A stretch of DNA of 47,428 nucleotides from positions 1-47,428 of the forward strand of contig NZ_BMKK01000024.1 of the NCBI RefSeq assembly GCF_014644295.1. The letters are read 5' to 3'. The DNA is from Emticicia aquatilis (GTDB taxonomy: Bacteria; Bacteroidota; Bacteroidia; Cytophagales; Spirosomataceae). The translations under genes were made by a program, and so were the position numbers. Each line of letters opens with the position of its first letter. Position 1 is the first letter of the stretch. Below the pieces are notes generated by a model. It had not been told where the DNA came from and searched no databases. It was given only the letters and a program-made list of their open reading frames with translations. Below are positions 16,660-25,459 of the stretch, one piece after another.

Positions 16660-17607
16660 TCACCATTTATCTTTTTTCTTCTTTTTATCAAAACTAAATG
16701 TTCTTGAAAGATTAAAGCCCCAGTGGATGCCTCCATTAGTCCACGATTCGGTATTTTCTGCAATAAATTGTTTTTCAATCATACCGAGTGAATTGGTAAA
16801 ATGAAGCTGAAAAACGTGTCCACCCGTTTCGATATCAACACCTACCGAAAGCGAGTTATGATAATTTGAGTTGAGTGCATACTGGTCGTTGAATGATGGT
16901 AGTCGATAAAAATACTCGGCATTGATAGAGGTACGTTTATTGAGTTTGTATCTTCCTCCGAAACCAATGGCAAAAATATCGTTGGGTTCAAGTATTTCTC
17001 TGGCATCGCTTGAGTTAATTCTGAAAACCTTATTTCTGTGCAAATAAGTTGGGCTTATTTGTAATGAAAAACCATCAGTGATTTTCCGAGCAATCAGGAT
17101 TTGGCTGCAATAAGTCCAACGTTCGATGTTATTAGCAAAGCTTGGTGACGAAAAAGAGTTTTCGGGATTTGAACTCAACGAAACTGCGGCGAGGCTGGCA
17201 AATAGCGTAACGCTCACGGGCATTGTTCTGGCTCCACTTGATTGTTTAAGTAATTTGTATTTACCAAAATAATCAAATGTTTTCTGGGTAGTACTTCGGC
17301 CAATTCCGACCATCAAATCATCGGTTAGACCATACTCAAAGCTCATACGCATGGTGGCTTGGTCTAAACCAAAGTAATTATAAGCTCCCGTATTTAAAGC
17401 TCCAAAACGGTGAGCAATACGAAAATCTAAATGACGCTTGGCTATTGTTTCAACCGACTGCCCATTAATCACTCTTGTTGATTTGAATGTAGCAGTTGCA
17501 AATGTCGTAGTGGGTTTGGTGTTTTTTTCAAGTATATCCATTGGGTCGTCTTGTGCAATGGCAGTAATACTCAGAAAAAGTAAAAAGAGGAGGTATGTAT
17601 TTTTCAT
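16660..17607 (-). CDS. DUF5777-family beta-barrel protein
   Basis: 315 residues. Signal peptide MKNTYLLFLLFLSITAIAQ, then a short Asp-rich start (DDPMDILE). The barrel begins with the family-typical block HLDFRIAHRFGALNTGAYNYFGLDQATMR and LTDDLMVGIGRS. Further strands follow and the end is HWGFNLSRTF plus a Lys tail. DUF5777 proteins are outer-membrane barrels of unknown substrate commonly encoded with YceI, cytochrome and Rieske-type genes, exactly as here. Located 66 bp after the Rieske gene. Confidence 0.87.
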   Translation of the reverse strand: MKNTYLLFLLFLSITAIAQDDPMDILEKNTKPTTTFATATFKSTRVINGQSVETIAKRHLDFRIAHRFGALNTGAYNYFGLDQATMRMSFEYGLTDDLMVGIGRSTTQKTFDYFGKYKLLKQSSGARTMPVSVTLFASLAAVSLSSNPENSFSSPSFANNIERWTYCSQILIARKITDGFSLQISPTYLHRNKVFRINSSDAREILEPNDIFAIGFGGRYKLNKRTSINAEYFYRLPSFNDQYALNSNYHNSLSVGVDIETGGHVFQLHFTNSLGMIEKQFIAENTESWTNGGIHWGFNLSRTFSFDKKKKKDKW

Positions 17608-17673
17608 GATTGAATAATTGAAATTGTATAGAAAGGGAAGTTAAATAAAAGCAACTTCCCCCCAGAAATGGAT

Positions 17674-18090
17674 TTAAGACACCGTGAGTGTAGTTCCGTT
17701 TACTGCAACTGTATATTTTGTAAGACTTTTGGTAGCTGGACCTTGGGTTACAGCTCCACTTGTATTAAATTCTGCACCGTGATTTGGGCAATGAAATTTG
17801 CCACTACTTTGATAAACCACACTTGTACCTTCGTGAGTACATGCTTGTGCTACCGCCACAAAAGAGCTTGCTGTATTGCCCGATGCAATGCGGGCAATGA
17901 TTACGCCATTGCTGTAAACATAACTATTAACTGATAGTAATTTAGTTGCTAAATCTACTGAGATTCCTCCTGCTGGAATTACGACATCACTTGCGTTTTT
18001 GCATGATGCAAGAACGGCCAATAGTGCAGAACCGCCTAAACCCATACTTCTTAGAAAGTCTTTTCTTGTAATTGATTCTTGTGTAAGCAT
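17674..18090 (-). CDS. Rieske [2Fe-2S] protein, membrane-anchored
   Basis: 138 residues. The N-terminus (TRKDFLRSMGLGGSALLAVLASC) combines a signal-like hydrophobic stretch with a lipobox-type Cys30. Cluster ligands are clear: CTHEG (Cys84, His86) and CPNHGAEF (Cys101, His104). The length fits a free-standing small Rieske domain, probably a lipoprotein facing the periplasm. First gene of the run Rieske, DUF5777, YceI, cytochrome. A second Rieske-like protein with altered motifs is encoded at 28770. Confidence 0.9.
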   Translation of the reverse strand: MLTQESITRKDFLRSMGLGGSALLAVLASCKNASDVVIPAGGISVDLATKLLSVNSYVYSNGVIIARIASGNTASSFVAVAQACTHEGTSVVYQSSGKFHCPNHGAEFNTSGAVTQGPATKSLTKYTVAVNGTTLTVS

Positions 18091-18292
18091 TGTGTTTTGA
18101 TTATTTATTTGATTAAGTGGGTATTATTGAAAATATAAAAAGCACTTTAGCAGATTTGTTGAATTCATATCATAAGCAAAATTGAATATTTCTTTGAGAG
18201 AAAGTATTACATAATATTTTTCAAAAGTTGTAATATTCATACTTTCATTAGCTTCTACGTAATTAAACGTACTTGGGTTGCAAGCCTATTAT

Positions 18293-18355
18293 GATTTTGT
18301 AAAAAGCACCGCCCAAAGTGTTAGGCAGTCGAATAGTGCTTTTTACTTACAAAAT
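18293..18355 (-). terminator. Terminator of the sigma/anti-sigma operon
   Basis: GTAAAAAGCAC (18299-18309) pairs with GTGCTTTTTAC (18336-18346), with an inner GCC/GGC pair and flanking ATTTTGT/ACAAAAT. It lies immediately after the stop at 18359. Confidence 0.75.
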
Positions 18356-18358
18356 ATC

Positions 18359-19903
18359 TCAACGGCTTACTCTATAAAGCCCATTAAGTTTCAGTCCAAA
18401 CAGCCAGTCATTGTTTCGGTAAGACAGTGTTTTGAGTTGGTATGAAACATACGGACTTAGCTGAACCGAGAATCGTTTCCAACGTTTTTCGATGCCTGTC
18501 GATAACATCCAGTTGTTGAATGGAGTTACTTTTATACTTTCGGTTAGGCCTTCTTGCTGATTTTCTTTGATGAAATCATGGTGCGAAAAAGAGGTGATTT
18601 GGCGAAGATTGACATCTAAATCTGTGCCTGTTGAAAATAATACAGTATAATCTTTTCGTAACGGCAGACGATAATTGAGGTAAAGCGGGATTCTGAACAG
18701 CACCTGATGTGCCTCAATATCTTTAATTGGCGAACTCAGTGGCAAATCTAAGTCATGTTGCTCACGGAAATCTCGTTCGGTTTTACGTTTGAAATCATCT
18801 TCATCGCCAAAATGCTCAAAACCTAAGAAACTTACATTAAGGCCGGTTGTCATGCTCCAGCGTTTACTAAACAAAACTTCGGTCAAAATACTCGTTCCGA
18901 TTTGCCCATTGTCGATATTACTTCCTAAACCTACCCGGTATTTTAGCGATGGTAAAGTGATTTGTGGCATTCTGAAACCAAATTTTTTTGAACTTGCATC
19001 TACCCAACGTGCGGTTTTAAGCTGACGGTCAGCAAAACTAATGGCAGGAGATAATCCGAGTGGGTTGTAACCTTTACTTTTTAAATCTTTTAATGATAAA
19101 GTTTTTAGGCTTACCTCTTCTAATTCTGACTGATTTGCAGGAGTTTGAGTAGTGTTATTTGCTTGATTATCAGTGTTTTGTGTGATTTTCGATTCTTTGT
19201 TTTCTGAATAGTCTTTTGGAGCAGATTTGCCACCAGAATTTAAATCAGATTTATTTCCTACAAAACTATTTTGTTGTGCAATAGTCTCAAATCGCTTCTT
19301 TGATGTGTTATAGCCTTTGTTGGTGGCATTACTTGTATTTTTATTGATATTTTTACTGAAATTATCTTTGTTAGTTTCTTCTTTACTTAGATTTGAAATT
19401 GATTTTTCAGAATTTTTACTTGCAGCAACGGCTGTATTTTCTGAAATGTCACCGCCATTTTCAAACGGAGTATTTTCACTACTATTTGTTTGAGGTTGTG
19501 CCGCTATGCTCTCTTCGTAGTCATCAACTTTAATTTCGTGTTTGATGTGCTTAACAACATAAACCGTATCGATTTTTTCGACAATAACAGGCGAAGACTT
19601 CTCTTTTAGAACTGTTTTTGAAGCCGTTTGTGTTGATTTTTGTTCTAATTGTTGGTTTAATTCTGAGATTTTATTTAGTAAAGATTTATTCTCATTCGCT
19701 TGAAAAATGGTTGTTGTTAGTAAAGTTAGAATCATGAGCGTACCAACCGAATAGGTAAAGATATGCCCAAAGCGTTGCCATAGGCTCAGAGGAATGTGCT
19801 GATTGACATACCCTTGAACTCGGTCGATTTCGTCTTCACTGAAAGGTGGGTGAAAGTTTTCAACTTTGCGTCGAAAAGCCTCATCAAATTTGTCAGTTTT
19901 CAT
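18359..19903 (-). CDS. Anti-sigma-factor-like transmembrane protein fused to a barrel-like domain
   Basis: 514 residues from ATG 19903, which overlaps the sigma gene stop by 11 bp; the longer frame from 19936 is not needed. Order: ~45-residue cytoplasmic charged N-terminus (MKTDKFDEAFRRKVENF), one membrane segment (about 49-68, YSVGTLMILTLLTTTIF), short coiled coil, a ~180-residue Asn/Ser/Lys-rich linker, then from about residue 310 a beta-rich domain (YRVGLGSN, GTSILTEVLFSKRWSMTTGL, FRIPLYLNYRLPL, LFGLKLNGLYRV) like an outer-membrane barrel. No HxxxCxxC zinc motif. Position and topology mark it as the regulator of the coupled ECF sigma factor, possibly spanning the envelope to sense it. Confidence 0.82.
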   Translation of the reverse strand: MKTDKFDEAFRRKVENFHPPFSEDEIDRVQGYVNQHIPLSLWQRFGHIFTYSVGTLMILTLLTTTIFQANENKSLLNKISELNQQLEQKSTQTASKTVLKEKSSPVIVEKIDTVYVVKHIKHEIKVDDYEESIAAQPQTNSSENTPFENGGDISENTAVAASKNSEKSISNLSKEETNKDNFSKNINKNTSNATNKGYNTSKKRFETIAQQNSFVGNKSDLNSGGKSAPKDYSENKESKITQNTDNQANNTTQTPANQSELEEVSLKTLSLKDLKSKGYNPLGLSPAISFADRQLKTARWVDASSKKFGFRMPQITLPSLKYRVGLGSNIDNGQIGTSILTEVLFSKRWSMTTGLNVSFLGFEHFGDEDDFKRKTERDFREQHDLDLPLSSPIKDIEAHQVLFRIPLYLNYRLPLRKDYTVLFSTGTDLDVNLRQITSFSHHDFIKENQQEGLTESIKVTPFNNWMLSTGIEKRWKRFSVQLSPYVSYQLKTLSYRNNDWLFGLKLNGLYRVSR

Positions 19904-20498
19904 TGAGTTTATTTTTTCGCACTGCGTAAATATCAAATAAATGAGGATAATGAATGCGTATCATTTCCTGTAATTTTATGCGAGCATCTTGAAGGTTCGA
20001 TTTCGATGTGCCTTCTTGTATGCCGAGACGCTCCGCAATTTCTTTATGTTTATAGCCCTCAACTACATAAAGCATGAAAACCATGCGATACATCGGTGAA
20101 AGCTTACGAACAAGCCCCATGATTTCTTCAACCGAAAGCTTACTAATCACGTCGTCGTCGAAGTCAGTTACTTCTACTTCATCGACTGCAATATGGAGTT
20201 GGTATTTTTTATTACTTCTATAATAATCAATGGCCGTATTGACCATGATTGTGCGAACCCACGCTTTGAAAGGTTGAGCCGAGTCGTATTTAGGTAGATT
20301 ATTAAAGATTTTCAAGAAACCATCATTGACCATCTCTTCGACTTCTTGCTCGTTGCTCGAATATCTCGCACAGATACTCTTCGCAAAGCCCAAATGCAGC
20401 TTTATGAGCGTCCGTTGAGCCTGACTGTTATTATCAATACAGGCTTTTATTACGCTATCGAGGTTATCTTCCGAAAATGTACTTTTCTTGAAAAACAA
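19893..20498 (-). CDS. ECF-type RNA polymerase sigma factor
   Basis: 201 residues from a TTG start at 20498; upstream to the in-frame stop there is no ATG. Region 2: AQRTLIKLHLGFAKSICARYSSNEQEVEEMVNDGFLKIF, FKAWVRTIMVNTAIDYYR. Region 4: EEIMGLVRKLSPMYRMVFMLYVVEGYKHKEIAERLGIQEGTSKSNL, a complete helix-turn-helix. Both domains and the linker are intact. It directs polymerase to a small regulon; four sites TTACCCCAC-N17-CGTA, one in its own upstream region, are the probable targets. Coupled to the anti-sigma gene by an 11-bp overlap. Confidence 0.93.
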   Translation of the reverse strand: MFFKKSTFSEDNLDSVIKACIDNNSQAQRTLIKLHLGFAKSICARYSSNEQEVEEMVNDGFLKIFNNLPKYDSAQPFKAWVRTIMVNTAIDYYRSNKKYQLHIAVDEVEVTDFDDDVISKLSVEEIMGLVRKLSPMYRMVFMLYVVEGYKHKEIAERLGIQEGTSKSNLQDARIKLQEMIRIHYPHLFDIYAVRKNKLNEN

Positions 20499-20607
20499 TG
20501 GATACTGATTTATTACATTTACGAATTTATTAAAGCATTGATTGTGAGTGCGTTAGCATTGCTGACTTTAATAAGCTTCGTCTAAAAAATTATATTCATA
20601 AAGGTAG

Positions 20608-20637
20608 TACGTATGCCCGCAAAAAAGGGTGGGGTGG
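20608..20637 (-). promoter_or_regulatory. ECF sigma promoter, autoregulatory copy
   Basis: On the minus strand CCACCCCAC (20637-20629), exactly 17 bp, then CGTA (20611-20608), 110 bp before the sigma factor start. Same spacing and core as the three plus-strand copies. Confidence 0.75.
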
Positions 20638-20675
20638 AAATAGAAAAATAATATTTTTTTCAAAAAAAACTTTTT

Positions 20676-20705
20676 TTACCCCACGCTTTTATTCGGCTCG
20701 GCGTA
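20676..20705 (+). promoter_or_regulatory. ECF sigma promoter of the barrel gene at 20749
   Basis: TTACCCCAC at 20676-20684, 17 bp, CGTA at 20702-20705, 43 bp before the ATG. It faces away from the sigma gene's own copy; the two -35 elements are about 40 bp apart. Confidence 0.8.
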
Positions 20706-20748
20706 AAGATAGGTAATTACTCATTTTTACATTTTAATATTAATACCT

Positions 20749-21468
20749 ATGACACGTTTTGCAAAGTTGATGATTTTATCGGCATTATTGATGGGCTTTA
20801 GCTCAGCTACTGTATTGGGACAAGACTCTACGAAGTCATCAATTCAAACGATTTTTAAGAAAAAGAAAGGTGGGGCTAAATTAAATTATTTGGGCGTTTA
20901 TATTGCTCCCGAGTATCAATTCGGACAAGTTGGTGGAGTATTTACGTCGTTAGCGGGAGGCTCATTTATGTTGCAATTCAATAAAAAGTTTGCAGTTGGT
21001 ATGACTGGTTACAGCAGTTTTAGAAATCAATCGACTGGTGTTGATGGGATGTTTGGTGGACTAAAATTTGAATATACCGTAAAACCCGATGCGGCGGTTC
21101 ACGTTTCGTTCCCATTGGTTGTTGGTGTAGCAGGCAATAATTTCCATTTCGGAGATTTCGACCACGATGGTTTTAGAGGTGATAGGGATGGTAATTTTGA
21201 CCCGAACGCTGATGGAACAAAGCCAATGAGAGATGGGAGTTTTTCAAATACAACGTATCGCCTGATTCAACCTGGAGTTGTGGCTGAGGCAAACCTTTCT
21301 CGTTTTGCAAAAGCATTCGTTGGAGCAAATTACCGATTTGCATTTGATAATAGTGGTTTGAATAATGACTATAAAGGGTTTTCGGCAAATATTGGTCTAA
21401 AATTGGGTATTTTTGATTACGCAGTTAATAGAAAACCAAAGAAGAAAAAACACGAAAGTAAATTTTAA
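20749..21468 (+). CDS. Outer-membrane beta-barrel protein under the ECF sigma factor
   Basis: 239 residues. Signal peptide to about residue 25 (FSSATVLGQ). The mature protein starts with a Lys-rich stretch, then barrel strands (YLGVYIAPEYQFGQVGG, GSFMLQFNKKFAVGMTGYS, GGLKFEYTV, VHVSFPLVVGVAG, FVGANYRFAFDNSG, FSANIGLKLGIFDYAV). The long loop near 130-160 (DFDHDGFRGDRDGNFDPNADGT) is Asp/Gly-rich, resembling a calcium-binding loop. C-terminus Lys-rich. Family not recognised. Divergent from the sigma/anti-sigma operon with a matching promoter, so a direct regulon member and possibly a partner of the anti-sigma protein. Confidence 0.85.
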   Translation: MTRFAKLMILSALLMGFSSATVLGQDSTKSSIQTIFKKKKGGAKLNYLGVYIAPEYQFGQVGGVFTSLAGGSFMLQFNKKFAVGMTGYSSFRNQSTGVDGMFGGLKFEYTVKPDAAVHVSFPLVVGVAGNNFHFGDFDHDGFRGDRDGNFDPNADGTKPMRDGSFSNTTYRLIQPGVVAEANLSRFAKAFVGANYRFAFDNSGLNNDYKGFSANIGLKLGIFDYAVNRKPKKKKHESKF

Positions 21469-21580
21469 TTTGATGTTCGTGCAACCATTTTTAGAATGAA
21501 TGCCGTCATTGAAAATGTAATTACAAAACAGAAGCTTCGCTCTAAACAAAATCATTTACTATTTATTTAATACTAATCGA

Positions 21581-21871
21581 ATGAAAAAATTAGTTGTTTT
21601 ATCATTTTTTGCTCTTGGAAGCATCTATTTTGTTGCATGTAATAGAGATAATATTAGCCCAGATTCGATGTCGGTTGATGCAGTTTCAGCTGCCACTGCT
21701 GATTCGACAAAAAAACATAAACCGCATGGTGATTCGTTAGGTCATAAAGGTCCAAAAGGTATGCCACATGATTCTTTGGGACATAAGCCACCAAAAGATT
21801 CTCTTGGCGTAAAACCACCAAAGTTGGATTCACTTGGACACAAACCAAAGAAAGGACCAAAACACGGTTGA
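21581..21871 (+). CDS. Small His/Lys/Pro-rich repeat lipoprotein
   Basis: 96 residues. Lipoprotein signal with Cys20 (YFVAC). From residue 45 the protein consists of imperfect repeats of a DSLGHKPPK motif, with DSLG at 51, 64, 73 and 83, and six His among many Lys and Pro. No family recognised. The His-rich repeats could bind metal ions or polyanions; this is inference. It lies 112 bp after the ECF-controlled barrel gene and is possibly read from the same promoter. A terminator follows. Confidence 0.75.
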   Translation: MKKLVVLSFFALGSIYFVACNRDNISPDSMSVDAVSAATADSTKKHKPHGDSLGHKGPKGMPHDSLGHKPPKDSLGVKPPKLDSLGHKPKKGPKHG

Positions 21872-21910
21872 TTAGAATTTAAAAGTTAATATATTTTTGT
21901 GGTTTGGTAG

Positions 21911-21945
21911 AAACTTCCCGATGTTATGTCAGGAAGTTTTTTTGT
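21911..21945. terminator. Convergent terminator
   Basis: AAACTTCC (21911-21918) pairs with GGAAGTTT (21932-21939), followed by a T-run. It lies between the repeat lipoprotein and the convergent LytTR gene. Confidence 0.75.
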
Positions 21946-21954
21946 TTCTGTATT

Positions 21955-22278
21955 TTATAAAGTTTGTCTTTCTTTCCAGTTTCGCCCTCGACGGCGTGAG
22001 AAATTGATGATGATTGAGTTGGACAACTTCATGGCATTTTCGTGTTCTTCCACCACAAATTGCTGATTGACCAAATAACTCTTATTCATGCGTATAAAAG
22101 CAAACTGACGGAATCGTTCTTCTAATTTTTTGAGAGTTGTAGCTACAATCAATTTTGTGCCATCGCTGAGATGAATAATCGAATAATTTACATCGGCTTG
22201 AAGCATTATGACCTCGTTGGGGCATACTTTTTGTCGGCCTCCGATGGAAACTTGATTGGCATTTTCTATGGTTTTCAT
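21955..22278 (-). CDS. Stand-alone LytTR DNA-binding protein
   Basis: 107 residues. Almost the whole length is a LytTR domain: VCPNEVIMLQADVNYSIIHLSDGTKLIVATTLKKLEERF, then FIRMNKSYLVNQQFV and a basic end (NFSRRRGRNWKERQ). No receiver domain. LytTR proteins bind pairs of short direct repeats. The gene begins 13 bp after the fibre-like gene's stop and so is probably its cotranscribed regulator. Confidence 0.88.
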   Translation of the reverse strand: MKTIENANQVSIGGRQKVCPNEVIMLQADVNYSIIHLSDGTKLIVATTLKKLEERFRQFAFIRMNKSYLVNQQFVVEEHENAMKLSNSIIINFSRRRGRNWKERQTL

Positions 22279-22291
22279 GGCGTTGTATGGG

Positions 22292-23434
22292 TTATTCTTC
22301 GTAGGTTACTACTATTTTTATGTCTTTACTCAAAATATTGGCACTATTTCCGGGGCTGTTCGTAATAAATATATTTGAGCCATCATATTGATACGAAAAC
22401 TCATATCCAGTTACGCCTGTGTAGCCATTACCTACCCATGCTTCGGCAGCAGAACCATTGTATCTAACCAAAACATTGATAGCAATAATTTTTGAAGAAG
22501 ACACACCGTGAGGAATAGATACATTACCTCCTTGCGATGCACTTGTGGTGCTGGTTATCTTTTTGATTTTGATTTTTGGTGCGGCCACATCGTCTCCCAA
22601 AGTAGTAAAACCAGATACTTTTACATTACCGTTACCTTGCAGGTCAAGAATGGGTGTTGTACCACCATAATCGAATGATACAAAATTATTGGCTGCTGTG
22701 GCACTTGATAAATTAAAATATTGCCCAAAATAGCGGGTAGCAGTAGAATTTTCCATTCTAATCATGCCATTCGAGGCGTCAACGGTTGTTTTTAAAGTGA
22801 TATGCGGGTTAGTGGCGGTGTTGCCAGTATTGTGCCAAATATCAAACTTACCCGCAGGAGTTAAACAACTCAAGCAAGCTTTTAGCGTTGGAGCTAATTG
22901 TAAAAATGTAGCACCATTTGTTCCAATGCCAAGAAAAGCATTTTCTTGGTTAAAGATTGAGGCATTGCCAGAATTGTTTTCGCCGATGTATAAACCATCG
23001 GTGCTTGTTGTGCCGATGGTTTCGTTGGTTAATTGTAAAATTGAAGAAGAGCCTGTACTTGGATTATGAAGTTGTAAATTGTAATTGGGGCTTACTGTTC
23101 CGATACCAACTTTTCCGTCGAGGGCAAGTCTTATTCTTTCTTGTCCATTTGAACCAAGCGATAATTGACTCGATAAGCTTCCACCCAAGTGGATTCGGTC
23201 GGCAAAAGTAGAAATTGACCCCATGTCTGTTCCTGTGTTTCCATCGCCAGTGGCTGAGTTTTTGAAATATAAATCAGCACCGAATGAACCTGTTGTAGAA
23301 AAATGCCCGTAAGTAGTGCCTGTCGATTTTACTACAAATCTTTTACTGGCTGTTCCAGGTTCTAATAAAACGCTTTGTCCGAATGATACAACCGAAATCA
23401 TAACCAAAGCTAATGCAATAATATTTTTTTTCAT
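22292..23434 (-). CDS. Secreted fibre-like beta-repeat protein
   Basis: 380 residues from ATG 23434 (an in-frame ATG at 23476 would precede the signal peptide). Signal peptide MKKNIIALALVMISVVSFGQ. The mature part is Gly/Ser/Thr/Asn-rich with tail-fibre-like blocks: GQERIRLALDGKVGIGTVSPNYNLQLHN, GLYIGENNSGNAS and LDLQGNGNVKVSG, as in trimeric fibres and secreted Bacteroidota proteins with S74-type ends, though no S74 peptidase domain is seen. Single CLSC pair near the middle. It has a TACAT-N4-ATGTA palindrome 72 bp upstream, shared with the response-regulator gene. Confidence 0.8.
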   Translation of the reverse strand: MKKNIIALALVMISVVSFGQSVLLEPGTASKRFVVKSTGTTYGHFSTTGSFGADLYFKNSATGDGNTGTDMGSISTFADRIHLGGSLSSQLSLGSNGQERIRLALDGKVGIGTVSPNYNLQLHNPSTGSSSILQLTNETIGTTSTDGLYIGENNSGNASIFNQENAFLGIGTNGATFLQLAPTLKACLSCLTPAGKFDIWHNTGNTATNPHITLKTTVDASNGMIRMENSTATRYFGQYFNLSSATAANNFVSFDYGGTTPILDLQGNGNVKVSGFTTLGDDVAAPKIKIKKITSTTSASQGGNVSIPHGVSSSKIIAINVLVRYNGSAAEAWVGNGYTGVTGYEFSYQYDGSNIFITNSPGNSANILSKDIKIVVTYEE

Positions 23435-23505
23435 GGTTTTGAAAATTAAGATTTTGTGAAGAATTATTTTCGACAAAATTCAATTTTAAAACCACGCCCG
23501 TCAAT

Positions 23506-23519
23506 TACATGATGATGTA
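23506..23519. promoter_or_regulatory. TACAT-N4-ATGTA operator, fibre gene copy
   Basis: Palindrome TACAT-GATG-ATGTA, 71 bp upstream of the fibre-like gene. The flank GTCAAT before it is identical to that of the copy at 27020. Confidence 0.6.
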
Positions 23520-23604
23520 GGGAATTGAGAATTAAGAATGTAGAATTGAGAATGTAAAAATAATAATCGGTGGGTTAGCGTTGTCGAACCCATAAATTAT
23601 TAGC

Positions 23605-24237
23605 TTATATAATCCGTTCATTAATGGCTTTTGCTACTGCTTCGGTTTGGGAATGTACGTGTAGTTTTTCGTAGATATGTTTGATATGAGCCCGCACGGT
23701 ATCAATGCCCGTGCCGATTTGGTGGGCAATCATTTTGTAGCTTAGCCCTTTTACGAGGTTTTCAAGAACTTCTTTTTCTCGTTTAGTGAGTTGATAGTCA
23801 ATGTTTTGTGTGTTTTTCTGACTCATAAATGCCAACACTTTTCGAGCAATAGCGGCCGACATCGGTACACCACCTTCATGAACACTCAGAACACCTTCAA
23901 CGATTTGAGCAGGTGAGGTGGTTTTCAGTAAATAACCATTTGCTCCGAGTTTGAGTGCTTCAAAGATATGTTCATCGCTATCGAAAACTGTTAGCATCAC
24001 AACCTGAATACTGTTTGAGTGTTTTCTGATGGTCTTCAAACCACTAAAACCATCAGCAATTGGCATATCAATATCCATCAAAACTACGTCAGGTTTTTGG
24101 CTAAGTATTTGGTTGTCAATGTTTTCGCAGTTTTCGTAGCTATCTAAGAATTCAATACCAGCCGAACTTTCGAGTAGAAACGAAAGACCCACCCTAAGTT
24201 TTGGATTATCTTCATATAAAAGCACTCTGACTGGCAT
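23605..24237 (-). CDS. NarL/FixJ-family response regulator
   Basis: 210 residues. Receiver domain 1-125 with acidic pair (YEDNP), phospho-acceptor Asp55 in VVLMDIDMP, and the LTVF and LLKTT switch segments. LuxR-type helix-turn-helix from about 148 (LTKREKEVLENLVKGLSYKMIAHQIG, DTVRAHIKHIYEKL). It pairs with the histidine kinase encoded just upstream. DNA targets inferred: TACAT-N4-ATGTA sites at 27020, 24285 (its own leader) and 23506. Confidence 0.94.
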   Translation of the reverse strand: MPVRVLLYEDNPKLRVGLSFLLESSAGIEFLDSYENCENIDNQILSQKPDVVLMDIDMPIADGFSGLKTIRKHSNSIQVVMLTVFDSDEHIFEALKLGANGYLLKTTSPAQIVEGVLSVHEGGVPMSAAIARKVLAFMSQKNTQNIDYQLTKREKEVLENLVKGLSYKMIAHQIGTGIDTVRAHIKHIYEKLHVHSQTEAVAKAINERII

Positions 24238-24284
24238 ATTCTAATTTTTTTACAATGTTAGTATTTTTTAATTCTATAAAAAAT

Positions 24285-24298
24285 TACATTTTGATGTA
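24285..24298. promoter_or_regulatory. TACAT-N4-ATGTA operator, response-regulator copy
   Basis: TACAT-TTTG-ATGTA, 47 bp before the response-regulator start, suggesting autoregulation. Confidence 0.55.
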
Positions 24299-24347
24299 GC
24301 ATGACTTTACCAAATTGTGCTGTATCGAACTTAATCGTTTATGATTT

Positions 24348-25424
24348 TTAGGAAGAAATTGGAATCTTGACTTCAATTTCTGTTCCGCTACCAATTTCAG
24401 AGCTAATACTAAAAAATCCTTTTAATTGCTCGGCTCGCTTTTTCATGTTTATAATTCCATTTCCCATTTTTTGTTGGTGCAGGTCAAACCCTTTACCATT
24501 ATCTTTGATGCTCAATATTAATAAATTTTGGTGTTTTAATAGGTTTATAGTTAGGGTTTTAGCTTCGGCGTATTTTGCAACATTATTGATGGCTTCTTTA
24601 AAAATCATATAAAAGTCGTAGTATTTCTGCGAACTCCACTTGATTGTTTTAAGTGATTCGTCGGCATTAAATTGATATTCGATGTTTTGGGGTTCGAGCA
24701 TTTTTGCTGTAAATTCCTGCATTCTGATGATTAATTGTTCAAAATTATCATTTAATGTTTTGTTCGTCCACACAATATCACTCATATTATCGAGCATTTC
24801 TTGGGCATTTTCGCTTATTTGATTGAGTAAGGTCTGCGTTTTTTCGGGCGAATTTGCTAACTGATTTTTAGCTACTTGTGTCAGAATCGCAATGCTGCTG
24901 AGAGTGGAACCGACATCATCGTGCAAATCTCTCGCAATTTTATCTTGCACTTTTTGGGTACGCATTTTCTGCCGAAATCTGTACATTAAAAACAAATAAA
25001 TGATGATACCAAGCACCGTAAGCACATACAAAAATATTGAAGGAACAAACCACCAACTTTGCCAAAATGCTGGTTTTATTTTAAATTTCAGTGCGTTTTC
25101 GTGTTTATTTCTAAGATTCTTTACTGCAAACTCATACTCGCCCCCATAAAGATTAGAATATGACATAAAGTTTTGGTGACCAATTTTTATCCATTCTATA
25201 TTATCCGAGCCTTTGAGCTGGATGGCATATTGGGCATTGAGTGAGTCTGATTTATCAACGAAGCTGATACCAATGTGTTGGGGTTTAAATGCTAATTCGA
25301 TGGGTTTTGTGCAGTCATAAATGGTGCTATCATCGAACACTTGAAATCTTAGAAAAGTGATGTTTTTCTGAGAGAAGCAACTATTATAAAGGCACAACAG
25401 CAAAATAGTAAAAACTAAACGCAT
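24348..25424 (-). CDS. Sensor histidine kinase (HisKA_3/NarX type) with Y_Y_Y sensor domain
   Basis: 358 residues. Signal peptide to about 18. The periplasmic part (20-118) looks like a Y_Y_Y domain (IEWIKIGHQ, YGGEYEFAVK); the beta-propeller that normally precedes it in this family is absent. One membrane helix about 125-147. HisKA_3: ARDLHDDVGSTLSSIAIL with phospho-His168. C-terminal HATPase: EAINNVAKYAEA (N box), DNGKGFD (G1), GNGIINMKKRAEQLKG (G2). Works with the NarL-type regulator 110 bp downstream. Confidence 0.93.
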   Translation of the reverse strand: MRLVFTILLLCLYNSCFSQKNITFLRFQVFDDSTIYDCTKPIELAFKPQHIGISFVDKSDSLNAQYAIQLKGSDNIEWIKIGHQNFMSYSNLYGGEYEFAVKNLRNKHENALKFKIKPAFWQSWWFVPSIFLYVLTVLGIIIYLFLMYRFRQKMRTQKVQDKIARDLHDDVGSTLSSIAILTQVAKNQLANSPEKTQTLLNQISENAQEMLDNMSDIVWTNKTLNDNFEQLIIRMQEFTAKMLEPQNIEYQFNADESLKTIKWSSQKYYDFYMIFKEAINNVAKYAEAKTLTINLLKHQNLLILSIKDNGKGFDLHQQKMGNGIINMKKRAEQLKGFFSISSEIGSGTEIEVKIPISS

Positions 25425-25459
25425 AGGAATTGGATTGGGTATAGAAAAGTAGGATTTTT

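Noticed and set aside
18105-18118. TACCCAC upstream of the canonical Rieske gene as an ECF site
   Set aside because: Core differs (CCC not CCCC) and there is no CGTA at the proper distance.
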